From an uncultured Trichococcus sp. (lineage in GTDB: Bacteria > Bacillota > Bacilli > Lactobacillales > Aerococcaceae), in NCBI RefSeq assembly GCF_963667775.1, contig NZ_OY764015.1, positions 248,001 through 312,000 of the forward strand: a stretch of DNA of 64,000 nt, given 5' to 3'. Positions 26,990 through 35,011 of this stretch are shown piece by piece. The notes below the pieces were generated by a model. It was not told where the DNA came from. It searched no databases and saw nothing but the letters and a program-made list of their open reading frames with translations. The translations under genes and the position numbers were made by a program. The stretch's first letter is position 1, and every line of letters starts with the position of its first letter.

Positions 26990-27349
26990 ATGCAAAGCAA
27001 AGTAATTCAAATTGGGGAAAAAGCAATAGATATAAAAGAACCGATGATCATCCTGTTCGATGACAGCGCAACGGAACCCTTGCAGGAAGTATCCGTCATC
27101 CATCGTTTTGTCGAGCCGCAGGAATGGTTCGAATTGTCGGACGGGGACCGGATTTTGTTTGACGATCAGGAATACCGCATATCCTATGTCGGTACGCATG
27201 TTCTTAAAAATCTGCAGTCGATTGGCCATACGACCATGATCTTCAAAAGTTGGGATGAAGAGCGCTTGGAAACAAGCATTTATTTGACGCCTCACACATT
27301 GCCGACAATAACGGATGGCACCACCATTACCTATAAGAAGAAAGATTGA
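26990..27349 (+). CDS. PTS glucitol/sorbitol-type EIIA protein
   Basis: About 119 residues, related to SrlB/GutA EIIA. The family layout is present: KVIQIGEKAIDIKEPMIILFDDSATEPLQEVSVIHRF, a middle GDRILFDDQEYRISYVG beta-barrel strand pair, and KNLQSIGHTTMIFKSW. I prefer the ATG at 26990, ten bases after AAAAGGGG; the ATG at 26984 is only four bases away. No sorbitol EIIB/EIIC or dehydrogenase genes are near. It is followed by an AI-2E family permease gene after 11 bases, so it is an orphan EIIA, perhaps with a regulatory role. Confidence 0.82.
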   Translation: MQSKVIQIGEKAIDIKEPMIILFDDSATEPLQEVSVIHRFVEPQEWFELSDGDRILFDDQEYRISYVGTHVLKNLQSIGHTTMIFKSWDEERLETSIYLTPHTLPTITDGTTITYKKKD

Positions 27350-27360
27350 AGGTGAGTCCA

Positions 27361-28557
27361 ATGGAAAGAGTCCCGCGTAAAGGAACGTCAAGGAATCGTT
27401 TGTCGTGGTTCGAAAAATGGTTTCTGAATAACAAGTTCGTGACTGTTCTTCTGATCACTTTGCTGATTCTTCTGATCGTTTTTGTATTTTCAAAAATTTC
27501 CTATCTTTTGGGACCGATCGGCAGTTTCTTCAGCGTCATCGGTTTCCCGTTGATTATGGCCGGCATTTTCTACTATATGTTGAATCCGTTGGTTACGCTG
27601 ATGGAAAGGAAAGGCATCAAACGTTTTGTCGGAATCTGGATCGCCTTCGTGCTGGTGTTGCTGTTGGTGGTTTGGGGTATTGCGATTTTGATTCCGATCA
27701 TCCGCAATCAGACGATCGGCATCATCGCTGAATTTCCCTCTTATTGGCAGGCCATCGAAAAGATGACGATCGAATTGGTCAATTATGATTGGTTCACTTC
27801 ATTGCAGCAACAGATAAACGAAATCAATTCGGATATCTTCAACACCATTTCTGAAAAATTGAATGAAGTCTTGTCGAGCACGTTCAGCGGTTTGGGCAGC
27901 GTAGTCGGACTTTTGACGAATACGTTTGTGGGAATCATCACGATGCCGATTATCCTTTATTACCTGCTGAAAGAAGGAGATAAATTGCCGCTTAGTTTTC
28001 TGCAGTTTTTCCCCACAAATCTGCGGGAGTCGATCGGGGAACTGTTGAAGAAAATCAACACGCAGATCAGCCAATATGTGCGGGGACAGATCACGGTGGC
28101 CTTCTTTGTCGGGCTGATGTTCGTCATCGGTTATGCCATCATCGGAATGAAATTCGGCATCGTACTTGGGATTTTCGCCGGATTCCTGAACATCATCCCG
28201 TATATGGGTTCCTTCATTGCGATGGTGCCCGCGGTGATCGTTGCGATAGTGGATTCTCCGTTGATGTTGGTAAAAGTGTTGCTTGTTTTCTCGATCGAGC
28301 AATTCATTGAAGGACGCGTCATTGCGCCGCAGGTACTCGGCAGCAATCTGAAAGTCCATCCTGTCACGATCATCTTCGTTTTGCTCACGGCAGGAAAATT
28401 GTTCGGCCTGACCGGTTTTATCTTGGGCATTCCCGGATATGCTGTCCTTAAGGTTCTTTTCATGCATATTTTTGAGTGGTACAAGGAAATTTCCGGTTTG
28501 TATTTGGATGAACCTGAAGTCGAGGAAGAACCGTACGATGATTATGTTCAAGACTAA
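27361..28557 (+). CDS. AI-2E family transporter (YdbI/TqsA-like permease)
   Basis: A 399-residue membrane protein of the AI-2E (PF01594-type) family with about eight transmembrane segments and a large periplasmic/extracellular loop (about residues 120-200). Signature regions are FPLIMAGIFYYMLNPLV, FRKYVRGQ-like QYVRGQITVAFFVGLM, FLNIIPYMGSFIAMVPA and FIEGRVIAPQVLGSNLKVHPVTIIFVLL. Members export AI-2 or act as Na+/H+ antiporters; the function here is open. Its presence with luxS in the same window is suggestive only. It starts at ATG 27361 after AAGGTGAG; an upstream in-frame TTG is less likely. The acidic C-terminal tail is soluble. Confidence 0.88.
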   Translation: MERVPRKGTSRNRLSWFEKWFLNNKFVTVLLITLLILLIVFVFSKISYLLGPIGSFFSVIGFPLIMAGIFYYMLNPLVTLMERKGIKRFVGIWIAFVLVLLLVVWGIAILIPIIRNQTIGIIAEFPSYWQAIEKMTIELVNYDWFTSLQQQINEINSDIFNTISEKLNEVLSSTFSGLGSVVGLLTNTFVGIITMPIILYYLLKEGDKLPLSFLQFFPTNLRESIGELLKKINTQISQYVRGQITVAFFVGLMFVIGYAIIGMKFGIVLGIFAGFLNIIPYMGSFIAMVPAVIVAIVDSPLMLVKVLLVFSIEQFIEGRVIAPQVLGSNLKVHPVTIIFVLLTAGKLFGLTGFILGIPGYAVLKVLFMHIFEWYKEISGLYLDEPEVEEEPYDDYVQD

Positions 28558-28582
28558 TCGAAACGAAAAGAGGTAATGTTAG

Positions 28583-29623
28583 ATGAGCAAAAAGAGATGG
28601 ATTGCGGTCGCTATTGCGCTTGTGCTTTTTGTGGCATCGCTCGGATCGCAATTGCTGTCGTCCCGGTTGGCTGACCAAACGGAAGCTTCCCTCAGCCAAT
28701 TTACCGGAAACTTGATTCCCGGAACAAGCCTGCAGGAAAATGTTCTGGAAAGTGGTGATACCGGCAACAGGATTGCTGTTCTGCACATCGAAGGCACTAT
28801 CCAATCAGGGGCGGGCAGTATGCTGACGGACGGTTCCAGCTATGATCACGATCTTTTTTTGGAGCAATTGCAGGCCATCGAAGAGGATGAAACGATAAAA
28901 GGAATCTTCCTGATAGTCGACAGCCCCGGTGGTGGAGTGTATGAGAGCGCGGAAGCGCACGATAAATTGTACCGGATCGCTGCTCAGAAAGAACTTCCGG
29001 TCTATGCTTCGATGCAAGGAACGGCCGCAAGCGGAGGTTACTACATTTCCGCAGGTGCGGACAAGATTTATGCCACAGCCGAAACGACCACCGGTTCGAT
29101 CGGAGTCATCATGCAAGCAATCGAATATTCCGGCCTTCTTGAAAAATTGGGAATCGAATACAACACAATCAAGTCAGGCAGCCTCAAGGATATCGGGTCA
29201 CCGGATCGTGATATGACGGAAGAAGAACGCGCGTTGCTCCAGGCTTATGTCGATGAAGCTTATCAGCGTTTCCTCACTGTCGTTTCAGCGGGAAGGGATA
29301 TGCCCGAAGAAGAGGTCCGCGCTGTTGCGAACGGCATGATTTATTCCGGAACCCAAGCTCAAGCACTTGGATTGGTGGATGAGATAGCCTACACGGACGA
29401 TGCGTTGAAAGCGATGCAAGCGGCTTACGGCCTGGAGGATGCGGAAGTGTTCGACTACACATCGACAACTGGATTTTTTTCCGATTTTTCTTGGTTTTTT
29501 GCTCAAGCGGCCGCAAAGTTGACTAGGCAGGAGAACCAGACTCTTTCCGAGCTTCAGTTGCTTCGGGATACTTTTGGAACAACCGCAGCTCCGAGATTGC
29601 TTTATCTCTACGGAGGTGAGTGA
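28583..29623 (+). CDS. sppA: signal peptide peptidase SppA
   Basis: Membrane-anchored serine protease that clears cleaved signal peptides. The 346-residue length is that of the short Bacillus-type SppA. One N-terminal transmembrane anchor (about 6-22) is followed by an extracellular catalytic domain. The Ser-Lys dyad is Ser150 in GTAASGGYYISAG and Lys202 in KSGSLKDIGSPDRDMT, matching the B. subtilis positions closely; DSPGGGVYES is the oxyanion region. The RDD-family gene starts within its stop codon, reproducing the sppA-yteJ pair of Bacillus, where the partner inhibits SppA. Confidence 0.96.
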   Translation: MSKKRWIAVAIALVLFVASLGSQLLSSRLADQTEASLSQFTGNLIPGTSLQENVLESGDTGNRIAVLHIEGTIQSGAGSMLTDGSSYDHDLFLEQLQAIEEDETIKGIFLIVDSPGGGVYESAEAHDKLYRIAAQKELPVYASMQGTAASGGYYISAGADKIYATAETTTGSIGVIMQAIEYSGLLEKLGIEYNTIKSGSLKDIGSPDRDMTEEERALLQAYVDEAYQRFLTVVSAGRDMPEEEVRAVANGMIYSGTQAQALGLVDEIAYTDDALKAMQAAYGLEDAEVFDYTSTTGFFSDFSWFFAQAAAKLTRQENQTLSELQLLRDTFGTTAAPRLLYLYGGE

Positions 29624-30189
29624 TGATGCCAGAGCAAATAACTGCGCATGAAGAACGTTTGGAAGAAATCCGGAAAAAGAAAATAGCCTGGGAGGAAGCC
29701 GAGAGGTTTTCAGACCAGCGAGAACGTCCATTTCACCGCTATCCGGATTATGTATTCGCCGGTTTTTGGATCAGGTTCTGTGCTTACCTTGTCGATCTGT
29801 TGATTGTGAAGGCTTTGATGGGGATCCTGATCAACCCGATCTTCACTTTGGGTGGCATCGGTATGAGCGGGAGTTCTCCTTTGACTTGGTACGGATTTTT
29901 TCAGTTACTGACATTGGTAGGGTATTTCATACTGACAACGAAATATACGAATGGTCAAACGCTTGGGAAAATGATTTTCGGTATCCGTGTTGTTTGCTTC
30001 AAAGAAGCAAAACTGAGTTGGCAGACCATCCTGATCCGTGAAGGTGTAGGCCGCTATATCGGCAAAACCGTTGCTGCGATCTATCTGGTCGCTGCTTTCC
30101 AAAACAAGAAACAACATCCGATCGATATGCTTTGCGATACATCAGTCGTGACGGAAAACAGCATCAGAGCTTTGCAGGAAAGTTACTGA
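29623..30189 (+). CDS. RDD-family membrane protein, YteJ-like partner of SppA
   Basis: A 188-residue protein with a charged N terminus (EERLEEIRKKKIAWEEAERFSDQRE), then an RDD domain: AGFWIRFCAYLVDLLIVKAL, a middle transmembrane helix, and YTNGQTLGKMIFGIRVV with three or four helices. The start ATG shares its first base with the sppA stop (TGATG), six bases after GGAGG, so translation is coupled. In B. subtilis YteJ inhibits SppA and both contribute to lantibiotic resistance; the same relationship is inferred here from synteny. A strong terminator follows. Confidence 0.88.
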   Translation: MMPEQITAHEERLEEIRKKKIAWEEAERFSDQRERPFHRYPDYVFAGFWIRFCAYLVDLLIVKALMGILINPIFTLGGIGMSGSSPLTWYGFFQLLTLVGYFILTTKYTNGQTLGKMIFGIRVVCFKEAKLSWQTILIREGVGRYIGKTVAAIYLVAAFQNKKQHPIDMLCDTSVVTENSIRALQESY

Positions 30190-30204
30190 AAAATAACTAA
30201 TGTG

Positions 30205-30248
30205 AAAAAAGGTGTGCAATCGGTGGTTATCGATAGCACGCCTTTTTT
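30205..30248 (+). terminator. terminator of the sppA operon
   Basis: AAAAAAGGTGTGC pairs with GCACGCCTTTTTT around a loop holding an inner ATCG/CGAT stem; T-tract present. Confidence 0.9.
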
Positions 30249-30480
30249 TGTGCTGGGAAAATCTGGCTGGCCTGGGTGTGTGGGGCGGCGGAGAGAGTGA
30301 ATAATAGTATGGAACTCCGGGGAAACCTTCGTTCACCGGAGAAGCGCGGTAAAATGCAGCTTGTCCTACGGGGAGCCCCTGCTCATCGGAGGACACATCT
30401 GAATGCTTAGCTGTCCTCCGGCGAAGCTTGCGTTAACCGGAGGACAGCGTGGATATTAGTCGATCTGCAACCTGAGCGTT
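30249..30480. repeat. GC-rich CCGGAG-type intergenic repeat tract
   Basis: Gene-free sequence with repeated CACCGGAGAAG, CATCGGAGGAC, CCTCCGGCGAAGC (30415-30427) and AACCGGAGGACAG. The 13-mer CCTCCGGCGAAGC is the exact complement of GCTTCGCCGGAGG at 6392-6404, so the two tracts belong to one repeat family. Several stems can form; no gene is seen. Confidence 0.65.
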
Positions 30481-30494
30481 CCAATTCTTCCCGT

Positions 30495-30533
30495 TTGCAA
30501 ATTCCTTCGCGTGTGTTATACTTGTTATATAAC
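30495..30533 (+). promoter_or_regulatory. promoter and operator of the gntR/DUF1648 operon
   Basis: TTGCAA (30495-30500), 16 bases, TATACT (30517-30522), then the perfect palindrome GTTATATAAC (30524-30533) at the transcription start. This is a likely autoregulatory operator for the adjacent GntR protein. Confidence 0.7.
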
Positions 30534-30550
30534 GAACAGGAGGTGTAAAC

Positions 30551-30952
30551 ATGTTCATCGAAATTCTTCCGAGCAGCGATACGCCTATCTACACCCAATT
30601 GATGTACCAGATCAAAATCGGTATCCTCAAAGGGGAGTGGTCATTCGGCGACGGATTGCCGAGCGTCCGGAACTTAGCCAGCGAATTGGGCATCAACATG
30701 CATACTGTGAATAAAGCGTATAATCTGTTGGCGGACGAAGGTATTTTGGTGAAAAACCAGAAAGGCTATTTCGTCAGCGAACGCGCAATGATGGCATCCA
30801 ACGAGCATACGAAAGCAATGATGCAGGATAAGCTCAAGGAAATCCTGATCGACAAACAGATTTTTGAGGTAACAGATGAGACGTTCAACGGATGGTTGAA
30901 CGAAATCGAGAAAGAGTTGGAAGGGGAGGGAGAGGCACATGCTGATCTTTAG
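30551..30952 (+). CDS. GntR family regulator, YtrA subfamily
   Basis: A 133-residue transcription factor. Residues 1-75 form the winged helix-turn-helix (PIYTQLMYQIKIGILKGEWSFGDGLPSVRNLASELGINMHTVNKAYNLLADEGILVKNQKGYFV). The short alpha-helical C terminus (about 50 residues) is typical of the YtrA subfamily, which lacks a ligand-binding domain and usually represses a membrane-protein operon under envelope stress. The downstream gene overlaps by 14 bases. The palindrome GTTATATAAC at its promoter is the likely autoregulatory target. Confidence 0.92.
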   Translation: MFIEILPSSDTPIYTQLMYQIKIGILKGEWSFGDGLPSVRNLASELGINMHTVNKAYNLLADEGILVKNQKGYFVSERAMMASNEHTKAMMQDKLKEILIDKQIFEVTDETFNGWLNEIEKELEGEGEAHADL

Positions 30953-32075
30953 TTGGTTCATGGTAGCTTTGTTTTTGATTTTGGGGATCGTGAACGGCAT
31001 TACGCCATTCTACAGCCGTTTGGGCACACCGTTTGGGATTTCTGTCCCGACATCGCATCAGAAGGATCCCTATGTTGTGAAGCTGAAAAAAACCTTCCTG
31101 TATCAAAATGTGATCGGGAGCGTTCTGCTCGCTGCGCCAATCTTTTTCTTTCTGCTCTGGGATGATGAAGAGCAAGTAGAGATGGTCACCAGCATCTACG
31201 TGACGGTCGCGATGTTCGTCTTCATCTTCCTTTCCTTCCTGCTTTACCTGCATAAACGGAAGCAGCTCCGCAGCTGGAAGGAAGCGAACGGCATCAGAAT
31301 CGAAGCGAAAAAAGCTAAAATCGTCATCGATACTGCCTATCACCAAGATTTGAAGGTGATTTCCCATTCGGTCTTCGTCTCGGCGCAATTGTTCATCCTG
31401 CTGGTGACGGTGGCGGTCACACTTTATTTCTACGACCAGATTCCAGATCGCTTTCCTGTTCACTGGAACAGTTCGAACGAACCGGATCGGATTGTCGATA
31501 AATCATACATGACTGTATTCATGTTGCCGGTGATACAGATGTTGATGATACCGCTGATGTTTTTCAGCCACTATTCCTTCATCAAATCGAAACAGAAGAT
31601 TTCGCCTTATCTGTCCGATCTTTCCAGCAAGCAGAGTAAATTGTTCCGTCAGGCTTGGTCCTATTACTTCCTGGTCGTGACGGTGATGACGCAGCTTTTG
31701 TTGAGCGGCATCCATTTCTTTTCCCTGTTTTTCGCAGACAAGGGGGCCCAGTGGATCATCGGCATGACGATTCCGTTCGTGGTCATCATAGTTGGGTACA
31801 GCGTCTATCTGACCTGGAAATACGGCCAGGGCGGTGAAAAATTGTTCCTGAACGAAGCGGGCGAACTGCCGGATGAAGTGACGGAAGCGGACGAGGAGCG
31901 CTATTGGAAATGGGGCGTATGGTACTACAATCCGGAAGACCCATCGATATTTGTCGAAAAACGCTTTGGCATCGGAAGCACGCTGAATATGGCCAGATGG
32001 CAATCATGGGCGTTCGTTGCCGGCCTGTTGGCATTTATAGTGCTGACAATCGTGCTCTCGTTTATGATGGAATAG
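30939..32075 (+). CDS. DUF1648/DUF5808 multi-pass membrane protein
   Basis: A 378-residue protein with about eight transmembrane segments. The DUF1648 core motif is recognisable as YDQIPDRFPVHWNSSNEPDRIVDKS, and the C-terminal soluble block ERYWKWGVWYYNPEDPSIFVEKRFGIGSTLNMARWQSW is typical of DUF5808. Such proteins are often encoded beside YtrA-type GntR regulators, as here (14-base overlap), and may respond to cell-envelope stress; SdpI immunity proteins share the DUF1648 fold. Specific function unknown. A terminator follows at 32101-32127. Confidence 0.85.
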   Translation: MLIFSWFMVALFLILGIVNGITPFYSRLGTPFGISVPTSHQKDPYVVKLKKTFLYQNVIGSVLLAAPIFFFLLWDDEEQVEMVTSIYVTVAMFVFIFLSFLLYLHKRKQLRSWKEANGIRIEAKKAKIVIDTAYHQDLKVISHSVFVSAQLFILLVTVAVTLYFYDQIPDRFPVHWNSSNEPDRIVDKSYMTVFMLPVIQMLMIPLMFFSHYSFIKSKQKISPYLSDLSSKQSKLFRQAWSYYFLVVTVMTQLLLSGIHFFSLFFADKGAQWIIGMTIPFVVIIVGYSVYLTWKYGQGGEKLFLNEAGELPDEVTEADEERYWKWGVWYYNPEDPSIFVEKRFGIGSTLNMARWQSWAFVAGLLAFIVLTIVLSFMME

Positions 32076-32100
32076 GGAGCTGTAAAAGCAAAGAGCGGAG

Positions 32101-32127
32101 GGCTGCATCATTTTGGTGCAGCCTTTT
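32101..32127 (+). terminator. terminator of the gntR operon
   Basis: GGCTGCA (32101-32107), nine-base loop, TGCAGCC (32117-32123), then TTTTCTT. Confidence 0.85.
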
Positions 32128-32186
32128 CTTGACATGTAGGAATTAGTAAAATTTTCAAAATGTTTCATGTAACTAAAATGATGTCC

Positions 32187-32302
32187 AGCTTCACGGGTTA
32201 GCCCTTCGGAAATTAGATAAATCTGACCCATTGCGCTCTACGATGCTCATTCAGGGCCAGATTTCCTAAATTTCTTTCAGGGCTGAACGAACCCGTTCAG
32301 CT
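32187..32302. mobile_element. MITE-like 116-bp hairpin element, full copy
   Basis: The ends are AGCTTCACGGGTT (32187-32199) and, on the other strand, AGCTGAACGGGTT (32290-32302): near-perfect 13-bp terminal inverted repeats (11/13). The interior also folds back (AAATCTGGCCC against GGGTCAGATTT, one mismatch). There is no coding capacity. A copy with the same ends but lacking most of the interior lies at 39274-39321, in inverted orientation. This supports a non-autonomous mobile repeat; the parent transposase is not in the window. Confidence 0.6.
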
Positions 32303-32443
32303 TTTCTCATTATGTCACACTCAGCGGAATACAGTGAGATGTCCGATAACAGGAAAGAATCGGACAAGCGGCACGCGTCGGGCGTCAGCCCAGGGCGGTG
32401 ATTCATTTACCCGACAGGTTCGCGACAGGCGCTGCAACAACCC
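32303..32443. other. gene-free segment between MITE and intron-side terminator
   Basis: No open frame of protein-like content. It holds a TCCGAT/ATCGGA stem near 32340-32365 and GC-rich sequence. It may be a decayed gene or small RNA, but I see no clear promoter. Confidence 0.3.
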
Positions 32444-32487
32444 AAAAAAGAGGAGTTGTCCCATCGCGGGACAGCTCCTCTTTTTTT
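32444..32487. terminator. bidirectional terminator adjoining the intron insertion site
   Basis: A 19-base stem (32444-32462 with 32468-32486) with loop ATCGC, A-run before and T-run after. The intron begins three bases beyond it. Before intron insertion it would have been the terminator of murT-gatD on the minus strand. Confidence 0.93.
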
Positions 32488-32489
32488 AT

Positions 32490-34347
32490 GTGCGCCCGGC
32501 ATGGGTGATAACTTGGTGGTGAAAGTCCACTACAGGCTTTGCAGTAGGAACTGTTAGCGAATGACAAGGGTGTCCACCGTGAGGTGGAATCTGAAGGAAG
32601 TCGGACGCAAACACTCGCACTGACGAACAGAAATCTCATACGAGGCTGTATGGAGACGGACGAGCTTGCGTAACAAAGCAAAGTCCAATACTGCACGAAT
32701 CTCCTACAGTAAATGAGGCAGTGACATGAGTGGAAGGTTATCATTCTTACCCGGGGAGGTCTCGCTAGCAGGACTCCCTGTAGTAACAACGAATAGCGAG
32801 AAGTCAGCAGAGGTCATAGTAGCGAAAATGTAGCGAAGGACCGAACAGTATCAATACTTGGAAAGATAGGAGGTTAGGTTTTATGAAGAATGCAGAAAAC
32901 AACCGAAAGGTTGGCAAGCTACAGAAGGATAAGCTGGAAGCGAAAGAATATGTAGATGCGCGGAGTAATAACCTAGGTGAACATATGGAGAAGTATAGTG
33001 AGTCCCTCATGGGTCTCGTTGTAAGTAAAAAGAACCTACTCTCGGCTGCCAAAGCGGTTAGACAAAACAAAGGGGCAGCAGGAGTAGACGGAATGACAGT
33101 GCATGAAGTGGAAGCCCACATTATCGAGTTCTATCCCCAACTAAGGAGAAAACTATTAGACGGGACATACAAGCCACAACCTGTGCGAAGGGTGGAAATC
33201 CCGAAACCAAATGGCGGAATACGGAAATTGGGAATACCAGTAGTGCGGGACCGAGTGGTCCAACAAGCCATTAGGCAGATAATAGAACCCATCATTGACC
33301 CGCATTTCCATCCGAATAGCCACGGTTTCCGAATAGGGAAAAGCAACCATTCTGCACTAAAACAGTGCGTGAATTATTACAAAGAAGGCTATCCCGTAGT
33401 GGTTGATTGCGATTTAAAACAGTGCTTCGACACGTTGAATCATGATAAGTTGATGTACTACCTTGAACAGTATGTACACGACAAAGCCATCCTTAAGATT
33501 ATCCGCAAGTTCCTGATGAGTGGTGTAATAGACCTGTCCGGCGAATTCGTAGAAAGTGAAACAGGCGCACCGCAAGGTGGCGTAATCTCGCCACTTCTCA
33601 GCAATGTTTACTTGCATGAACTGGATAAGGAGTTGGAACAACGAGGGCACCGTTTCGTTCGCTTCGCCGATGACTTCGTAATCTTTGTAAAAACAAAGAG
33701 AGCAGGCGAGCGGGTACTCCAGAGCGTCACTCGCTTTATCGAGAAAGACCTAAGGCTAACCGTCAACAAGGACAAAAGCAAAGTGGGGTCACCTACCCGT
33801 TTAAAGTTCTTGGGTTGTCTGATAACTACTGTGAATGGGGTCTGTCGCTACCGACCGACCAATGCCGCCAAGAAGAAATTAGTCAACAAATTGAGACACT
33901 TGACGAAACGAAACCGTCCCGGAGATTTCCGTCAAATTTCTAACGAAATCAACAGTGTCACAAGAGGATGGATCAACTACTTCGGTTTAGGGTTCATTAA
34001 AACCTTTATCCGAAGGATTGAACAATGGCTGCATCGCAGAATCAGACAACTTATTCTTAAACGATGGAAAAGCTCACGTACGAAGATTGACAGACTATCC
34101 AAGCTTGGTCTCGATAAAGATAGCGCAAAGCGCGTCGGATTCTCCAGAAAGAAACACTGGAGGCTCTCCAAAACGCCTGAAGTTCATCGGGCACTTACGA
34201 CGAAAAGACTCCACCATTGGGGCTTAATTTCATTAAGCCACCTGGCAGAGTCTGCTTACTCAAGATACTGAACCGCCGTGTACGGAACCGTACGCACGGT
34301 GGTGTGAGAGGTCGGTAGATGAACTAATCATCTACCTCCTACTCGAT
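32490..34347 (+). mobile_element. class C (IIC) group II intron
   Basis: The 5' end GTGCGCCCGGCATGGGTG is the usual IIC start. Domain V is readable near 34272-34307 (CCGCCGTGTACGG..CCGTACGCACGGTGG), and domain VI follows as a GTAGATG/CATCTAC stem (34315-34335) ending near CTACTCGAT. The reverse transcriptase is encoded in domain IV. Insertion directly after a rho-independent terminator stem is the hallmark targeting mode of class C introns. The exact 3' boundary is my estimate, accurate to a few bases. The element looks intact. Confidence 0.9.
32883..34271 (+). CDS. ltrA: group II intron reverse transcriptase/maturase
   Basis: A 462-residue intron-encoded protein that splices the intron and copies it by target-primed reverse transcription. 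RT blocks are present: GAAGVDGMTVHE, IPKPNGGIRKLGIPVVRDRVVQQAI, HPNSHGFRIGKSNHSAL, DLKQCFDTLNHDKLM, GAPQGGVISPLLSNVYLHELD and the catalytic RFADDFVIF. The box is Phe261-Ala-Asp263-Asp264 in place of the common YADD. The C-terminal maturase (domain X) includes RGWINYFGLGF. No H-N-H endonuclease domain is present, as expected for class C. ATG 32883 follows AGGAGG. Confidence 0.95.
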   Translation: MKNAENNRKVGKLQKDKLEAKEYVDARSNNLGEHMEKYSESLMGLVVSKKNLLSAAKAVRQNKGAAGVDGMTVHEVEAHIIEFYPQLRRKLLDGTYKPQPVRRVEIPKPNGGIRKLGIPVVRDRVVQQAIRQIIEPIIDPHFHPNSHGFRIGKSNHSALKQCVNYYKEGYPVVVDCDLKQCFDTLNHDKLMYYLEQYVHDKAILKIIRKFLMSGVIDLSGEFVESETGAPQGGVISPLLSNVYLHELDKELEQRGHRFVRFADDFVIFVKTKRAGERVLQSVTRFIEKDLRLTVNKDKSKVGSPTRLKFLGCLITTVNGVCRYRPTNAAKKKLVNKLRHLTKRNRPGDFRQISNEINSVTRGWINYFGLGFIKTFIRRIEQWLHRRIRQLILKRWKSSRTKIDRLSKLGLDKDSAKRVGFSRKKHWRLSKTPEVHRALTTKRLHHWGLISLSHLAESAYSRY

Positions 34348-34348
34348 T

Positions 34349-35011
34349 TTATTTTTCGTTCTTTTTGTTGTGCTGCGCAATGGCCAAATCGACGATGCGG
34401 TTTGCCAAGTGGATGTTGCGGACCAACAGGGGCCCATGGAAATAGGAACAGAAGACATTTTTGTAGCGGGCGCCTTCGGTCTGATCTTCGCCGTTGTTGC
34501 CCATGCCTTTTTCGACTTTTCCGAGCGGACGCATGTTTTCGCCAAGGAAGGTCCGTCCGTTGTGGTTTTCGAATCCTTCATAGGTTTCGTCGAATTCCTC
34601 GCTGCGGATCGTGATGTCGCCGATGAACCGGTTGTTGTCCTGGCTCAGGGTATAGTGATCCAAGGCGCTGATGCCGGGTATCTTGTTGCCGGATGCATCC
34701 ATGTAATAGTGGCCCAACAATTGGTAGCCGCCACATATGGCCAATAAAACGCCATCTTTTTCGATATATTGCTTGATTCCTTCTGCTTTAGCCTGAATGT
34801 CTTTGGAAACGATGAACTGTTCGTAATCCTGGCCCCCTCCGAAAAAGACGAGATCATATTTTTCGGGATCGAACGGTTGGTCCAAACTGATGATTTCCGT
34901 TTCGAAATCGACGCCTTTTTCACGGGCACAGTATTGGAGCATCAAGAGATTTCCGTTGTCGCCGTAAGTGTTCAACAGGTTGCCGTACAAGTGGCAAATA
35001 CGTAGTCGCAT
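34349..35011 (-). CDS. gatD: lipid II isoglutaminyl synthase, glutaminase subunit GatD
   Basis: With MurT it amidates the alpha-carboxyl of D-glutamate in lipid II; GatD is the CobB/CobQ-like class I glutamine amidotransferase that supplies ammonia. The 220-residue protein has the nucleophile Cys93 in LLAICGGYQLLGHYY and the catalytic His near residue 192 in SYFHGPLL. Its ATG abuts the murT stop (TAAATG). Its stop codon lies two bases from the 3' end of the group II intron, which separates the gene from its former terminator. Confidence 0.96.
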   Translation of the reverse strand: MRLRICHLYGNLLNTYGDNGNLLMLQYCAREKGVDFETEIISLDQPFDPEKYDLVFFGGGQDYEQFIVSKDIQAKAEGIKQYIEKDGVLLAICGGYQLLGHYYMDASGNKIPGISALDHYTLSQDNNRFIGDITIRSEEFDETYEGFENHNGRTFLGENMRPLGKVEKGMGNNGEDQTEGARYKNVFCSYFHGPLLVRNIHLANRIVDLAIAQHNKKNEK

